Positions 52,552 through 61,463 of a stretch of DNA of 64,000 nt are shown one piece after another. This DNA comes from Desulfobacca sp. Its GTDB lineage: Bacteria > Desulfobacterota > Desulfobaccia > Desulfobaccales > Desulfobaccaceae. The position numbers and the translations under genes were made by a program. Location: NCBI GenBank assembly GCA_020725545.1, contig DYEV01000024.1, positions 1 to 64,000 of the forward strand, given 5' to 3'. Below the pieces are notes generated by a model, which worked only from the letters and a program-made list of their open reading frames with translations, was not told the DNA's origin and made no database searches. Numbering within the stretch: the first letter of the stretch is position 1; the number at the start of each line of letters is the position of its first letter.

Positions 52552-53643
52552 ATGGCCGCAAAGGGGAATTTCTTTGCCACCCGCCTCGGCATGATCGTCG
52601 TCGGCGCCGTGGTGGGGATTTTGGCGCCGGTGCTGGAGAAATTGGGCAATCCTGGCAATATGGGCATCTGCGTGGCCTGTTTTGACCGGGATATTGCCGG
52701 TGGGGTGGGGTTGCACCGGGCCGCGCTGGTGCAGTACCTCCGGCCGGAAATTATCGGCTTTACCCTGGGGGCCATGGTGGCTGCCTATCTTTTTAAGGAA
52801 TTCCAACCCCGGGCCGGGTCGGCGCCGGTGGTCCGCTTTTTCCTGGGGGTCTTTGCCATGATCGGTGCCCTGGTCTTTTTGGGCTGCCCCTGGCGGACCC
52901 TCTTCCGGCTGGCCGGCGGCGACGGCAACGCCATCTTCGGGCTGCTGGGGTTGGTGGCCGGCGTTTACATCGGCACCCTCTTCTTCAAGGCCGGTTATAA
53001 TTTAGGGCGCACGCAGGTAACCTACTCATCGGTGGGCTGGCTCCTGCCGCTGACCATGTTGGGCTTTTTGATCCTTATGTTCATCTTTCCGCAGATCCCT
53101 GACCAGGGCCAGAGCGGCATCCTCTTTTATAGCGTCAAAGGGCCGGGAGCCCAGCACGCCCCGCTTTTCATCTCCCTGGCCGTGGGGTTGGGCGTGGGTT
53201 TCATCTGCCAACGGAGCCGCTTCTGCACCATGGGGGCCTTCCGGGATCTGATTCTTTTCCGCCAGATCCACCTCTTCTCCGGTATTGTGGCCCTGTTGGT
53301 GGCCGCCTTTATCACCAACCTGATCCTGGGGCAATTTAAACCGGGTTTTGAGAATCAGCCAGTGGCCCATACCATGGAGCTGTGGAATTTCGCCGGCATG
53401 TTGTTAGCGGGTCTGGCTTTTGCCCTGGCCGGCGGCTGCCCCGGCCGGCAGATCTTTCTGGCCGGTGAGGGTGACGGCGATGCGGCGGTTTTCGTCCTGG
53501 GCATGATCGTCGGGGCCGGGTTTGCCCATAACTTCCAGTTGGCCAGCTCCCCCAAAGGGGTGGGTGAGTATGGCATTGCGGCCACCATCATCGGTCTCCT
53601 CGTCTGCCTGGGCATCGGTTTTACCATGCAGCAGAAGGCTTAA
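52552..53643 (+). CDS. yedE: YedE-family putative selenium transporter
   Basis: 363 residues, about ten helices in two halves related to YeeE/YedE: MGICVACFDRDIAGG, FLGCPWRTLFRLAGGDGNA, FICQRSRFCTMGAFRD and AGGCPGRQIFLAGEGDGDA. The paired cysteines (CVACF, GCPWR, RFCTMG, GCPGR) would pass a selenium or sulfur atom across the membrane. GGGGAG precedes ATG 52552. In selenium-using bacteria this gene neighbours selD and a TusA/SirA protein, as here. Confidence 0.88.
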   Translation: MAAKGNFFATRLGMIVVGAVVGILAPVLEKLGNPGNMGICVACFDRDIAGGVGLHRAALVQYLRPEIIGFTLGAMVAAYLFKEFQPRAGSAPVVRFFLGVFAMIGALVFLGCPWRTLFRLAGGDGNAIFGLLGLVAGVYIGTLFFKAGYNLGRTQVTYSSVGWLLPLTMLGFLILMFIFPQIPDQGQSGILFYSVKGPGAQHAPLFISLAVGLGVGFICQRSRFCTMGAFRDLILFRQIHLFSGIVALLVAAFITNLILGQFKPGFENQPVAHTMELWNFAGMLLAGLAFALAGGCPGRQIFLAGEGDGDAAVFVLGMIVGAGFAHNFQLASSPKGVGEYGIAATIIGLLVCLGIGFTMQQKA

Positions 53644-53663
53644 GGTGAAAAGGAGGTTTACCC

Positions 53664-53882
53664 ATGAGTGAAACGGTGGACGCCCGGGGCTTGTCCTGCC
53701 CCCAACCGGTGCTCCTGGCGTTGGCAGCCATGAAAAAGTTGGACAAAGGAGAATTGACGGTCCTGGTGGATACCGACACCTCCAAAGAAAACGTCCTGCG
53801 GGCTGCGGCCAGCCAAGGCTGGCAGGAGGCCGGGGTTGAGGAAAAGGCAGGTTCCTACCAGATTAGATTGAGTAAAGGGTAG
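53664..53882 (+). CDS. TusA/SirA-like sulfur (selenium) carrier
   Basis: 72 residues with the CPxP motif: VDARGLSCPQPVLLALAAMK. TusA folds carry a persulfide or selenide on that cysteine. AAGGAGG precedes the ATG. It lies 20 bases after yedE and two before the next gene, matching the YedE/YedF pairing of selenium metabolism. Lacks the second domain of YedF. Confidence 0.9.
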   Translation: MSETVDARGLSCPQPVLLALAAMKKLDKGELTVLVDTDTSKENVLRAAASQGWQEAGVEEKAGSYQIRLSKG

Positions 53883-53884
53883 CC

Positions 53885-54445
53885 ATGGGTTGGCGGGAGA
53901 TCTTTAAGCGCCGCCCGGCCGCGGCCCCGGCAGCCCTGGAGCCCACTGCCATGGGGGCCGGCATCTTGGTCTTTGAGAATACCAGCGAAGTGATCCGGGC
54001 CGAGAAGCTCCTGAAGGAAGCCGGCTGGCCAGTCCGGGTTATGGGGCCGCCGCCGGAGATTCAAAAGGGCTGCGATCTGGTCATCGAGTTCCCTCTGATG
54101 GAAAAACTGGGGGTCCTGCGGGTGCTGGCCGCCCAGAAGCTGGCACCCCTGGAAGTCGTGCCGGTCAACAGTCCGCTCCTGCAGCCTGTCAGCCTTTTCC
54201 AGACCAAAGATTTCGGGGAATATCTCATGGTGCGGGCGGCCAACATGAAGCTCACCGTCCACAAGGCCAGTCGCCGCATCGTCAATGTCTCCGGTGGCGG
54301 TTGTCCCGACGTGCCCTACCTGGCCCATGCCCTGGTGGGCCAGACCCTGGAAACCGCCCCGGCCCCCAAAGACCTGGGGCACACCCTCTGCGGTTACGCC
54401 CTGCAGTTGGCCTACGAGGAGATGCAACGCCAGTGCTCGCCGTGA
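53885..54445 (+). CDS. DUF3343 protein
   Basis: 186 residues: a DUF3343 domain in the first half (AGILVFENTSEVIRAEKLLK, GWPVRVMGPPPEIQKGCDLV) and a second region (about 105-185) with SGGGCPDVPYLAHALVG and a late cysteine (LCGYALQLAYEEMQRQCS). DUF3343 is small, of unknown function, and often lies with YedE/SirA and double-cubane reductase genes. Coupled to the following gene by a 13-base overlap. Confidence 0.82.
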   Translation: MGWREIFKRRPAAAPAALEPTAMGAGILVFENTSEVIRAEKLLKEAGWPVRVMGPPPEIQKGCDLVIEFPLMEKLGVLRVLAAQKLAPLEVVPVNSPLLQPVSLFQTKDFGEYLMVRAANMKLTVHKASRRIVNVSGGGCPDVPYLAHALVGQTLETAPAPKDLGHTLCGYALQLAYEEMQRQCSP

Positions 54446-55308
54446 TCGGCACGGTGCCCGAGGAGTCTTTTCCGTTGGTAGAGGGCGAAACTGCCCTGGA
54501 GGGGGAACGGCTGAGTGTGGCCGGCCAGCTCTGCCCCGTCCACCGGGGCACCCCCGCTCTGCTGGCCGCCGCGGTGGTCACCGCCCAGACCTTGGGCCAA
54601 CCGCCCCCCCAGGGCTGCTTGGCCGGGGATATCGGTCTCGGGGACGGCAGCAGGCGTCTCTACGCCTATTTAGAAAAAGAGCTGCCCTTGCGACAGTATC
54701 AGACCCTGTGTTTTCATTACCTCCAGCCCGATGTGGACTGGCACAACCGGGTCATGTTTGCCATCGAGGCCATGGTTCGGCGGCCCCTCCTGATTGCCGA
54801 TGCCGGTTACATGTATGTGGCCAAGATGAGCGGCCAGGCCGGGGAGTATGATCTCTTTACCCCGGATATCGGCGAACTGGCCTTTTTGGCGGATGAAGAA
54901 GCGCCCCACCCTTTTTACACCCGGGGCTTTATCCTCCATGAGGAAAATCTGGCCCCGGACCTGATCCGCCGGGCCTACGAATTTGACAACGCCGCCAAGT
55001 ATCTGTTGGTCAAGGGGCAAACCGACTACATCGCCTGCCGCCAGGGGATTCTGGCCACGGTCCGTGAGCCCACTGTGGCAGCATTGGAACCCATCGGCGG
55101 CACCGGCGACACCGTCACCGGCATCGCCGCCGCCCTCTTGGCGGCCGGGTATGACCTCGCTGCAGCCGCGGTTGCGGCCGCCCGGGCCAACCGTCTGGCC
55201 GGACTGCTGGCCAACCCAACCCCGGCGACGCAGGTGGCGGAAATCATCCACTTCATTCCCAGGGCACTAACCGAGGTCCTGGCCAAGCCCTTGCTGCATG
55301 ATGGATAA
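54433..55308 (+). CDS. NAD(P)H-hydrate dehydratase-like ribokinase-fold protein
   Basis: 291 residues starting at GTG 54433 inside the DUF3343 gene (MLAVIGTVPEE; an upstream ATG at 54301 would give a low-complexity tail). The ribokinase-type anion hole GGTGDTVTGIAAALLAAG near 225 and DAGYMYVAKMSGQAG near 118 suggest a kinase or dehydratase of the NnrD group. The substrate is unknown. In this cluster it may act on a selenium- or thiol-containing metabolite. Confidence 0.7.
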   Translation: MLAVIGTVPEESFPLVEGETALEGERLSVAGQLCPVHRGTPALLAAAVVTAQTLGQPPPQGCLAGDIGLGDGSRRLYAYLEKELPLRQYQTLCFHYLQPDVDWHNRVMFAIEAMVRRPLLIADAGYMYVAKMSGQAGEYDLFTPDIGELAFLADEEAPHPFYTRGFILHEENLAPDLIRRAYEFDNAAKYLLVKGQTDYIACRQGILATVREPTVAALEPIGGTGDTVTGIAAALLAAGYDLAAAAVAAARANRLAGLLANPTPATQVAEIIHFIPRALTEVLAKPLLHDG

Positions 55309-55558
55309 CAACCATTCTGCTCCGGACAAAGGCCTAACGCCGCAAATGACCCTGCTGGAGATTATGTATCGCTGGCGGGCCAGTGAAAACGTCTTTCGGG
55401 CCTACGAAGGCCAGGCCGGGGTCTGCCTGCGCTGCCAGGCCCTCTTTGATACGCTGGAGGATGTGGCCCGGAAATACCGCCTGGATCTCCAAGCCCTGCT
55501 GGCCGATCTCCAGACGCTCATCAACGCCCTCCCGCCGGAATCACGTGAGCTCTTATGA
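55298..55558 (+). CDS. DUF1858-like small protein
   Basis: 86 residues: after an unstructured start, MTLLEIMYRWRASENVFRAY, then CLRCQALFDTLEDVARKYRL: the DUF1858 helical pattern with a cysteine pair (C43/C46 approximately) where the family has CxxC. It probably binds a sulfur or selenium atom or a cluster. Overlaps the preceding and following genes by 11 and 4 bases. Confidence 0.75.
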   Translation: MMDNNHSAPDKGLTPQMTLLEIMYRWRASENVFRAYEGQAGVCLRCQALFDTLEDVARKYRLDLQALLADLQTLINALPPESRELL

Positions 55559-56355
55559 ATCCACCCAAGTTGGCCTGCTGTAATTTTATCAATCAAGCAA
55601 AGCAGTTGCATGAGTTTGCCCGAGACCATGGTTTTGCCGGGGTAGATTGGACCTTTGTTGACCCCGACCTGCCCCTCCATCCAGCCGCGGTCCGGGAGAT
55701 GCAACAGGTGCTGCAGACCCTGTCTCCCCTGGAAGTTCGCTATCACTGCGCCTTTGCCCAAACCGATCTGGGTGATGATGACCCGGCCAAAGCGGCCTTG
55801 GCCTTGAAGATTTTCCAGGCTACCTGCCGCCTCGTGGCGGCTGTAGGCGGCCGCTATCTCACCGTGCACATCGGTTTGGGCCGGGATTCCACCACCGACC
55901 TGGGTTGGGAACGCACTGTGGCCCGACTCCGGGACCTGGTGCAGTTTGCCGCCAATGCTCGCCTCCGCCTCTGCCTGGAAAACCTGGCCTGGGGCTGGAC
56001 CAGCCGCCCTGACCTCTATGAAAAGCTCCTGCGCAAATCCGGAGCTTGGGCCACGTTGGACATCGGCCATGCCGCAGTCTGTCCAGCGGTGGTGAGCTAG
56101 CACTTCCGTCTGGCCGATTTCGTCCGTCCACAGCCGGAGCGCTTCTGCAATGCCCATGTTTACCACCTGGAAACCGAGGCCGGGCATCTGCCGCCGCAAT
56201 CCCTCGAAGACATCCGGGACCGCTTAGACCTGTTGACCGAACTGCCTCTGTGCGACTGGTGGGTCCTGGAACTGCGGGAGGAAACGGGCTTGCATACGGC
56301 CCTGCCCATTATCCGGGAATACTTTGTCCAGCGTCAGGAGCAGGTGGCGGGATAG
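55555..56355 (+). pseudogene. xylose-isomerase-like TIM barrel with in-frame amber
   Basis: 266 codons in one frame, interrupted by TAG 56098-56100 at codon 182. Before it: NFINQAKQLHEFARDHGFAG, YLTVHIGLGRDST, RLCLENLAWGW, ATLDIGHAAVC. After it: HFRLADFVRPQPERFCNAHV and the final LELREETGLHTALPIIREYF. Both halves clearly belong to one AP-endonuclease/sugar-isomerase-type barrel (metal ligands Glu and His on each side). No frameshift. Possible sense: nonsense mutation (CAG to TAG would do), sequencing error, or amber recoding. Confidence 0.75.
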
Positions 56356-56493
56356 TTAGTACTCAGCGGTCAGAATTATTGTCAGGGCAGCTTCGGCATG
56401 ACACGCCCAACGCAGGCCAAAGGCCGTCCAGGATGGGTAATAGGCAAAAGTCGAAACTCAAGGAGAGCAGACCTGCCGACCCCGTACGATGAC

Positions 56494-57746
56494 ATGTGGG
56501 AAAAACTCAGCCTGGATTTGCAGGCTCATGAGGGCCTCCTGGCGGTCTTGGGGAAATTTTACGGGGACATCTATTTAACCCAGGATAAACGGCTGAAAGG
56601 TATGGAATACTTGGATTTGGTCCTATCGGAAGTGCACGGCCTCCGGATCTAGGAGCTCCAGGACGCCAAAGCCCAGGGCCGCAAGATCATCGGCACCTTC
56701 TGCGTCTTTGTCCCCGAAGAGATCATCCTGGCGGTCAACGGCGTCTGTGGGGCCTGGGCGCCGGGGCTGAAATCGGCAAAGAGGCCGCGGAAAAGATCCT
56801 GCCCCGCAATACCTGCGCCCTCATCAAGTCCTTCGTGGTCTTTAAACTGGCTCGGCTCTGCCCCTTCATCGCGTCCTGCGACCTGGTGGTTGGCGAGACC
56901 ACCTGCGATGGCAAGAAGAAGGACTATGAAATCTTTGCGGGCTATGCCCCGGTCTATGTCATGGAAATTCCGCAGATGAAAAATGCCTGCGACCGGGACC
57001 TCTGGAAGGCCGAAACCCTGCGATTCAAAGATAAAATTGAAGAGATTACCGGCAATGCCATCACCGCGGAGAAGTTGGCCGGGGCCACCAAGATCGTCAA
57101 AGACCGGCGCCGAGCTTTGCAGCGCCTGATTCAATTGCGGGCTGCAATACCGACCCCCATCTCCGGCCGGGATGTGCTGCTGATTAATCAGGTGAGCTTC
57201 TACGATGATCCCATCCGCTTTACCCAGCAGATCAACAAACTCTGCGATGAGTTGGAAGCAAGGGTGCAGGCCCATCAGGGCATTGTGCCAGAGAAAACCC
57301 CCCGCCTCATGCTCTCCGGCTGCCCCATGGCGGTGCCCAACTGGAAGTTGCCTTATATCGTCGAATCCTCGGGTGCGGTCATTGTCGGCGAGGAATCCTG
57401 CATCGGTACCCGCAACACCCGGGACCTGGTGGAGGAGAAGGCCCAGACCTTGGAGGCAATGCTGGACGCCCTGGCCGACCGCTACATGCGCATTGACTGT
57501 GCCTGCTTCACCCCCAACACCGAGCGCTTGGACAATATTACCGCCATGGCCAAAGACCTCAAGGTCAATGGTGTCATCCATTACGGCCTGAGTTTCTGCA
57601 CGCCCTACGCCACCGAAGCCTTTAAAGTGGAAAAGGCCCTCCAGGCCGCCGGTATCCCCATGCTGGCCATTGAGACCGACTACAGCATGGAGGACGTGGA
57701 ACAGCTCAAGACCCGGGTGGAGGCCTTTGTGGAGATGATCAGGTAA
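56494..57746 (+). pseudogene. double-cubane-cluster anaerobic reductase, amber plus frameshift
   Basis: About 417 residues if repaired. Family: 2-hydroxyacyl-CoA dehydratase/benzoyl-CoA reductase type, closest to E. coli YjiM-like double-cubane reductases. Motifs: LAVLGKFYGDIYLTQDKR, GTFCVFVPEEIILAVNGVC, ESCDLVVGETTCDGKKK (Cys), LSGCPMAVPNW, GEESCIGTR. It is broken by TAG 56650-56652 (between HGLRI and ELQDAK) and by one missing base near 56745 in TGTGGGGCC, after which the frame continues to the end. Dead gene, error, or recoding; the activator next to it is intact. Confidence 0.78.
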
Positions 57747-57867
57747 GACCCAGAAGTAAAAGGCCAAGGGGAGCTCCGGCCATGGGCAGGCGAGTTGGCC
57801 GTCCCTTGGCTTTTCCCTCTTCCCTTCTCCCCAACCCTGGTATGGCAGGGCTGTACGAGTCCCATGT

Positions 57868-58668
57868 ATGTCTAAGGCGAAATCAGCGGTGGCCGGTCTG
57901 GACATCGGCTCCCGTTCCATTGAACTGGTGGTCTTGGCAAACGGCAAAGTGGTGGACTCCCGGCGGGTGGCCACCACCTTCGATCCGTTGGCCCAATGCC
58001 GCCGCCTCCTGGCGGACCTGCCCGACCTGCCCATGGTAGCCACCGGCTATGGCCGCAAGCTCCTGGTGGACGGTCTGCCGGAGCGGCGCATCACAGCTAT
58101 TACCGAAATCCAGGCCGATGCCCTGGGGACCCATTACCTCTATCCCGAGGCCCGCACCGTTCTCGATATCGGCGGTCAGGATACCAAAGTCATTGCCCTG
58201 GGCCCGGCCGGCAAGGTCATCAAGTTCGAAATGAACGACCGCTGCGCCGCCGGCACCGGTAAATTTCTGGAGTTCATGGCCACGGCCCTGCAAGTGCCCC
58301 TGCCGGAGTTCGGCGATTTCGCCCTGCAAGCCGACAAGCGCCTGCAGATTAACAGCATGTGTACGGTTTTTGCCGAAAGCGAGGCCACCTCCCTCATGGC
58401 CCGGGGCGAAAAAGCCGCCAACATCGCCATGGGCCTCCATCTGGCCATTGTGCAGCGCACCCTGGCCATGCTGCGCCGGGTCAGCGACACCCCGCCCTTT
58501 CTCTTTGCCGGCGGCGTCGCCCACAATGCCTGCATGCGGGTCCTGCTGGCCGAAGCCCTGGCACCACCCCTGATTATCCCCGAGGAGCCCGATATGGTCG
58601 GGGCCTTGGGCGCCGCTCTATCCGGTCAAAAACAACTGGCAGGTGGGGAAGAACATATACATCGGTAA
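57868..58668 (+). CDS. ATPase activator of 2-hydroxyacyl-CoA dehydratase type (YjiL-like)
   Basis: 266 residues, ASKHA fold: AGLDIGSRSIELVVLANGK (ATP site), VLDIGGQDTKVIALG, NDRCAAGTGKFLEFMA with the cluster cysteine, NSMCTVFAESEATSL (second cysteine) and FAGGVAHNACMRVLL. The dimer bridges one 4Fe-4S cluster and injects a low-potential electron into the partner reductase using ATP. Partner is the preceding double-cubane gene. Intact reading frame. Confidence 0.93.
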   Translation: MSKAKSAVAGLDIGSRSIELVVLANGKVVDSRRVATTFDPLAQCRRLLADLPDLPMVATGYGRKLLVDGLPERRITAITEIQADALGTHYLYPEARTVLDIGGQDTKVIALGPAGKVIKFEMNDRCAAGTGKFLEFMATALQVPLPEFGDFALQADKRLQINSMCTVFAESEATSLMARGEKAANIAMGLHLAIVQRTLAMLRRVSDTPPFLFAGGVAHNACMRVLLAEALAPPLIIPEEPDMVGALGAALSGQKQLAGGEEHIHR

Positions 58669-58675
58669 AATCAAT

Positions 58676-58705
58676 TTGACAGATAGAAAAAAGTCGTTAT
58701 ACAAT
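58676..58705 (+). promoter_or_regulatory. sigma70-type promoter
   Basis: TTGACA (58676-58681) with TATACA at 16 bases (58698-58703) or TACAAT at 18 bases (58700-58705; 5 of 6). It begins about 10 bases after the activase stop and could start the transcript for the 59019 ORF, mvhD and the iron-sulfur protein. Confidence 0.6.
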
Positions 58706-59018
58706 AGAGATCGTTAAGAACCAAATTTCTTTTCGGATACCATCCATGGCAGTATTTTTCGGCTTTACCTGACGCCGTCAGGACAATCTACCCGGGTTTG
58801 GTAGGGACGGGGCCAGGCCGAAGAATACCCTGCAGATGTAGTTCTCTCCTTTAGTTCCCTTCAGTTTGGCTCAGTTCAAGGCTTCCAGGGCAAACCCCGC
58901 CGGCAGCGCCGGCCGCAGGTCTGCACCTGCTGATGGCGCTCCAGGTCTCCCGTTTTCTCAGTCCCAGGCTGGCCGGGGCACTTATCCCGTGATCCGGCGC
59001 AAGGTACCGAGGTTTTCT
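58706..59018. other. leader region of the mvhD operon
   Basis: About 310 bases with no supported gene. An in-frame extension of the next ORF to 58866 is Ser/Arg/Pro-rich and low in signal. Nothing structured stands out. Confidence 0.35.
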
Positions 59019-59267
59019 ATGGTTGGCTCCACGCCGGGCCTGTCTCAGGTCGTGGCCCTCTTTCAACTCCAGACCATTCAACTCATCCCTCAGGACGCAA
59101 ATCGTCTGGTGCCGGTTGCCACCCTGGATGTGGCCGAGGTGGCGGCTTTGGCGATAACCCTGCGCATGTCTGCGGCGCTGTCCGACCTGCAGGCCGACGG
59201 CGCCGCCGGGAATAAACCCAACCTTGTCATTGTCTCACAGGAGGACTGGTATGACCCAACGCTTTGA
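59019..59267 (+). CDS. small protein of unknown function
   Basis: 82 residues from ATG 59019 with CGAGG six bases upstream: hydrophobic/helical (LSQVVALFQLQTIQLIPQDA, VATLDVAEVAALAITLRMSA), no motif known to me. It overlaps the mvhD start by 17 bases, suggesting coupling. The ORF extends upstream to 58866 but without better signals. Confidence 0.45.
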   Translation: MVGSTPGLSQVVALFQLQTIQLIPQDANRLVPVATLDVAEVAALAITLRMSAALSDLQADGAAGNKPNLVIVSQEDWYDPTL

Positions 59268-59691
59268 ACCAAAGATTCTCTGTTTCTGCTGCCAGTGGTG
59301 TTCCTACGCCGCCGCCGACCTGGCCGGGTCCATGCGCATGCAGTATCCCACCAACGTCCACATCCTCAAGGTGCCCTGCACCGGCCGGGTGGATATCAAC
59401 CACATCCTCAAGGCCTTCGAGGTGGGGGCGGACGGCGTCTTTCTGTCTGGCTGCCTCTTGGGCGACTGCCATTACCTGGAGGGCAACTATTTTGCCACGA
59501 CTCGCGTAAAGCGGGCCAAACAGATCCTGCAGAGTATCGGCATCGATCCGGCCCGGGTGGAGATGTTCTACAACTCCTCAGGCATGGGGCCGCAGTTTGC
59601 CCAATGCTGCACCGAGTTCACCGAGCGCATCCGGCAGTTGGGACCCCTCCGGAAAAAGGCCCCTCAGCCCCAGGCTGCCGCAGCCGCTTAG
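59251..59691 (+). CDS. mvhD: MvhD-type hydrogenase/Hdr iron-sulfur subunit
   Basis: 146 residues: ILCFCCQWCSYAAADLAGSM (2Fe-2S ligands), VPCTGRVDINHILKAFEVGA, GCLLGDCHYLEGN. MvhD links a hydrogenase or formate dehydrogenase to heterodisulfide-reductase-like proteins. ACAGGAGG precedes ATG 59251. Directly followed by an HdrCB-like gene, so the pair moves electrons between NAD(P)H/H2-type donors and membrane or soluble acceptors. No HdrA gene is next to it. Confidence 0.92.
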   Translation: MTQRFEPKILCFCCQWCSYAAADLAGSMRMQYPTNVHILKVPCTGRVDINHILKAFEVGADGVFLSGCLLGDCHYLEGNYFATTRVKRAKQILQSIGIDPARVEMFYNSSGMGPQFAQCCTEFTERIRQLGPLRKKAPQPQAAAAA

Positions 59692-59745
59692 GTCCTGCTG
59701 TTGCCCTATTCCCTGAAACCGCCAGAGTGTGGAGGCACAACGTAT

Positions 59746-61044
59746 ATGACCGAAAAAGTTCTGGAACTGAAACATGCTCCCGGCACATCCTTCCGGGAGC
59801 GGGTGATGGCAATGCTGCCGGACGGCGGCAACCTCAACGCCTGTTTGACCTGCGGTACCTGCGCCGCCGGCTGCCCGGCCACCGGCCTGGAAGGCCTGGA
59901 CCCCCGGAAATTCCTGCGCATGGCCTTCCTGGGCATGGACGCAGAGGTTACCACCACCCCCTGGGTCTGGATGTGCACCATGTGCAAACGCTGCGTCCAT
60001 GCCTGCCCCATGAATATCAACATTCCAGCCCTGGTCTACGAGGCCCGGGCCTCCTGGCCCCGGGAACAGCGGCCCCGGGGCATCCTCCGGTCCTGCGATG
60101 AGGCCCTGCGCAATGCCAGCGGCTCCGCCATGGGCACCAGCGAAGAGGACTTCAAGTTCGTGGTGGAGGACGTCCTGGCCGAAGTCCGGGAGGCCGATCC
60201 CCGCTTCGCCGACATGGAAGCCCCCATCGACAAGGTCGGCGCCACGTTCTTCCTCAACCAGAACTCCCGGGAGCCGGTCACCGAACCCGAGGAAATGGTA
60301 CCCCTGTGGAAGATCCTCCATATCATCGGGGCCGATTGGACCTACGGCAGCATCGGTTGGGGCGGCGAGAACTACTGCATGTTCCTGGCTGACGACGAGT
60401 CCTGGAAGAAAGTCACCAGCCAGACGGCTAAGCAGGCCGATGATTTGGGCTGTAAATACTACATCAGCACCGAATGCGGCCACGTCACCTACTCCCTGTG
60501 GGAAGGACTGCAGCGGTTTCAGATCCCCCACAAATTTGAGCTGGTCCCCATCGTCCGCCTCTATGCCCAATGGATCCGGGAAGGCAAGCTCAAGGTCAAC
60601 TCCGACTGGAACAGGGATCTGAAGGTCAAATTCACCTGCCAGGACCCTTGCAATATAGTGCGCAAATCCTACGGCAACATCTGGGCCGAAGATCTGCGCT
60701 TTGTCTGCCGGACGTTGGTGGGCGACGAGAATTTTATTGACATGACCCCCAACCGCCTCAACAACTACTGCTGCGGCGGCGGCGGTGGGGCGCTCCAGGC
60801 CCCCTATAAAGAGGAACGCCTGGCCTACGGGCGTTTCAAGAACGACCAGATCGTGGCCACGGGCGCTTCCTACTGCATCACTCCCTGCCACAACTGCCAC
60901 GCCCAGATCCACGAATTGGGCGAACACTACGGCGCCGGCTATCGCACCGTCCACCTCTGGACTCTGATCTGCCTGTCCCTGGGCATCCTGGCGGAAAACG
61001 AACGGATTCATCTGGGACCGGACCTGGCGCAGGTAGGTCTGTAA
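59746..61044 (+). CDS. TmcB/HdrCB-like iron-sulfur protein
   Basis: 432 residues: N-terminal two-cluster ferredoxin domain (CLTCGTCAAGCPATG, CTMCKRCVHACPMNINIP), a middle region, then CCG-type domain signatures TECGHVTYSLWEG, TCQDPCNIVR, NNYCCGGGGGALQ and CITPCHNCHAQIH. This combines HdrC- and HdrB-like parts, as in TmcB/HmcF of sulfate reducers. It takes electrons from MvhD or a quinone-side complex. ATG 59746 follows GGAGG. Ends before a strong terminator. Confidence 0.85.
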   Translation: MTEKVLELKHAPGTSFRERVMAMLPDGGNLNACLTCGTCAAGCPATGLEGLDPRKFLRMAFLGMDAEVTTTPWVWMCTMCKRCVHACPMNINIPALVYEARASWPREQRPRGILRSCDEALRNASGSAMGTSEEDFKFVVEDVLAEVREADPRFADMEAPIDKVGATFFLNQNSREPVTEPEEMVPLWKILHIIGADWTYGSIGWGGENYCMFLADDESWKKVTSQTAKQADDLGCKYYISTECGHVTYSLWEGLQRFQIPHKFELVPIVRLYAQWIREGKLKVNSDWNRDLKVKFTCQDPCNIVRKSYGNIWAEDLRFVCRTLVGDENFIDMTPNRLNNYCCGGGGGALQAPYKEERLAYGRFKNDQIVATGASYCITPCHNCHAQIHELGEHYGAGYRTVHLWTLICLSLGILAENERIHLGPDLAQVGL

Positions 61045-61128
61045 AGGCAGTGAGCAGCGGACGGCAGGGACCGGGAAGGGTGATAGGGCCTTCCAAGTGC
61101 TGCAGCTGAAAAGATTTCCGGCCCACAC

Positions 61129-61173
61129 AGATTCCCGGATGAGCGGATCCTTTCCCTCTCCGGGAATCTTTTT
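61129..61173 (+). terminator. intrinsic terminator after the mvhD operon
   Basis: AGATTCCCGG (61129-61138) pairs with CCGGGAATCT (61160-61169), perfect 10 bp, followed by T (61169-61173). Loop 21 bases. It lies 85 bases after the iron-sulfur gene. Confidence 0.85.
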
Positions 61174-61274
61174 CGGGCAGGATGTGGTAAGACATTTCCC
61201 TTGCCCTGGGAGACCTTTCCTGCTACCATGATCAGCACTATGATCGTAACTCAGAGGAATCGGGGCGGCAAGGT

Positions 61275-61463
61275 ATGATCCAAAAGGTGGTGCGGCGCCG
61301 GCGGCTGAACGCCGCGGCATCCTGCCAGGAAGACCTGGCCTATTGGCTTTCCCGGCCACCGGAAGAAAGGATCGCGGCGGTGGAGTTGCTGCGCCGGCAA
61401 TACTATGGAAATACAGCCAGACTTCAAAGAGTGGCTCGAGTTGTGCAACGTTCACGGCGTTGA
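61275..61463 (+). CDS. small basic protein paired with nucleotidyltransferase
   Basis: 62 residues, basic and helical: MIQKVVRRRRLNAAASCQED, LAYWLSRPPEERIAAVELLR, then QYYGNTARLQRVARVVQ. I recall similar short proteins directly upstream of MNT/AbiEii-like nucleotidyltransferases, where they act as the other half of a toxin/antitoxin-like pair. It overlaps the next gene by 59 bases. Confidence 0.7.
   Translation: MIQKVVRRRRLNAAASCQEDLAYWLSRPPEERIAAVELLRRQYYGNTARLQRVARVVQRSRR

Noticed and set aside
55555-57746. Pyrrolysine decoding of in-frame TAG codons
   Set aside because: Many intact genes in the window end with TAG, and one of the amber genes also has a frameshift; mutation or error is simpler. 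Kept only as an alternative.
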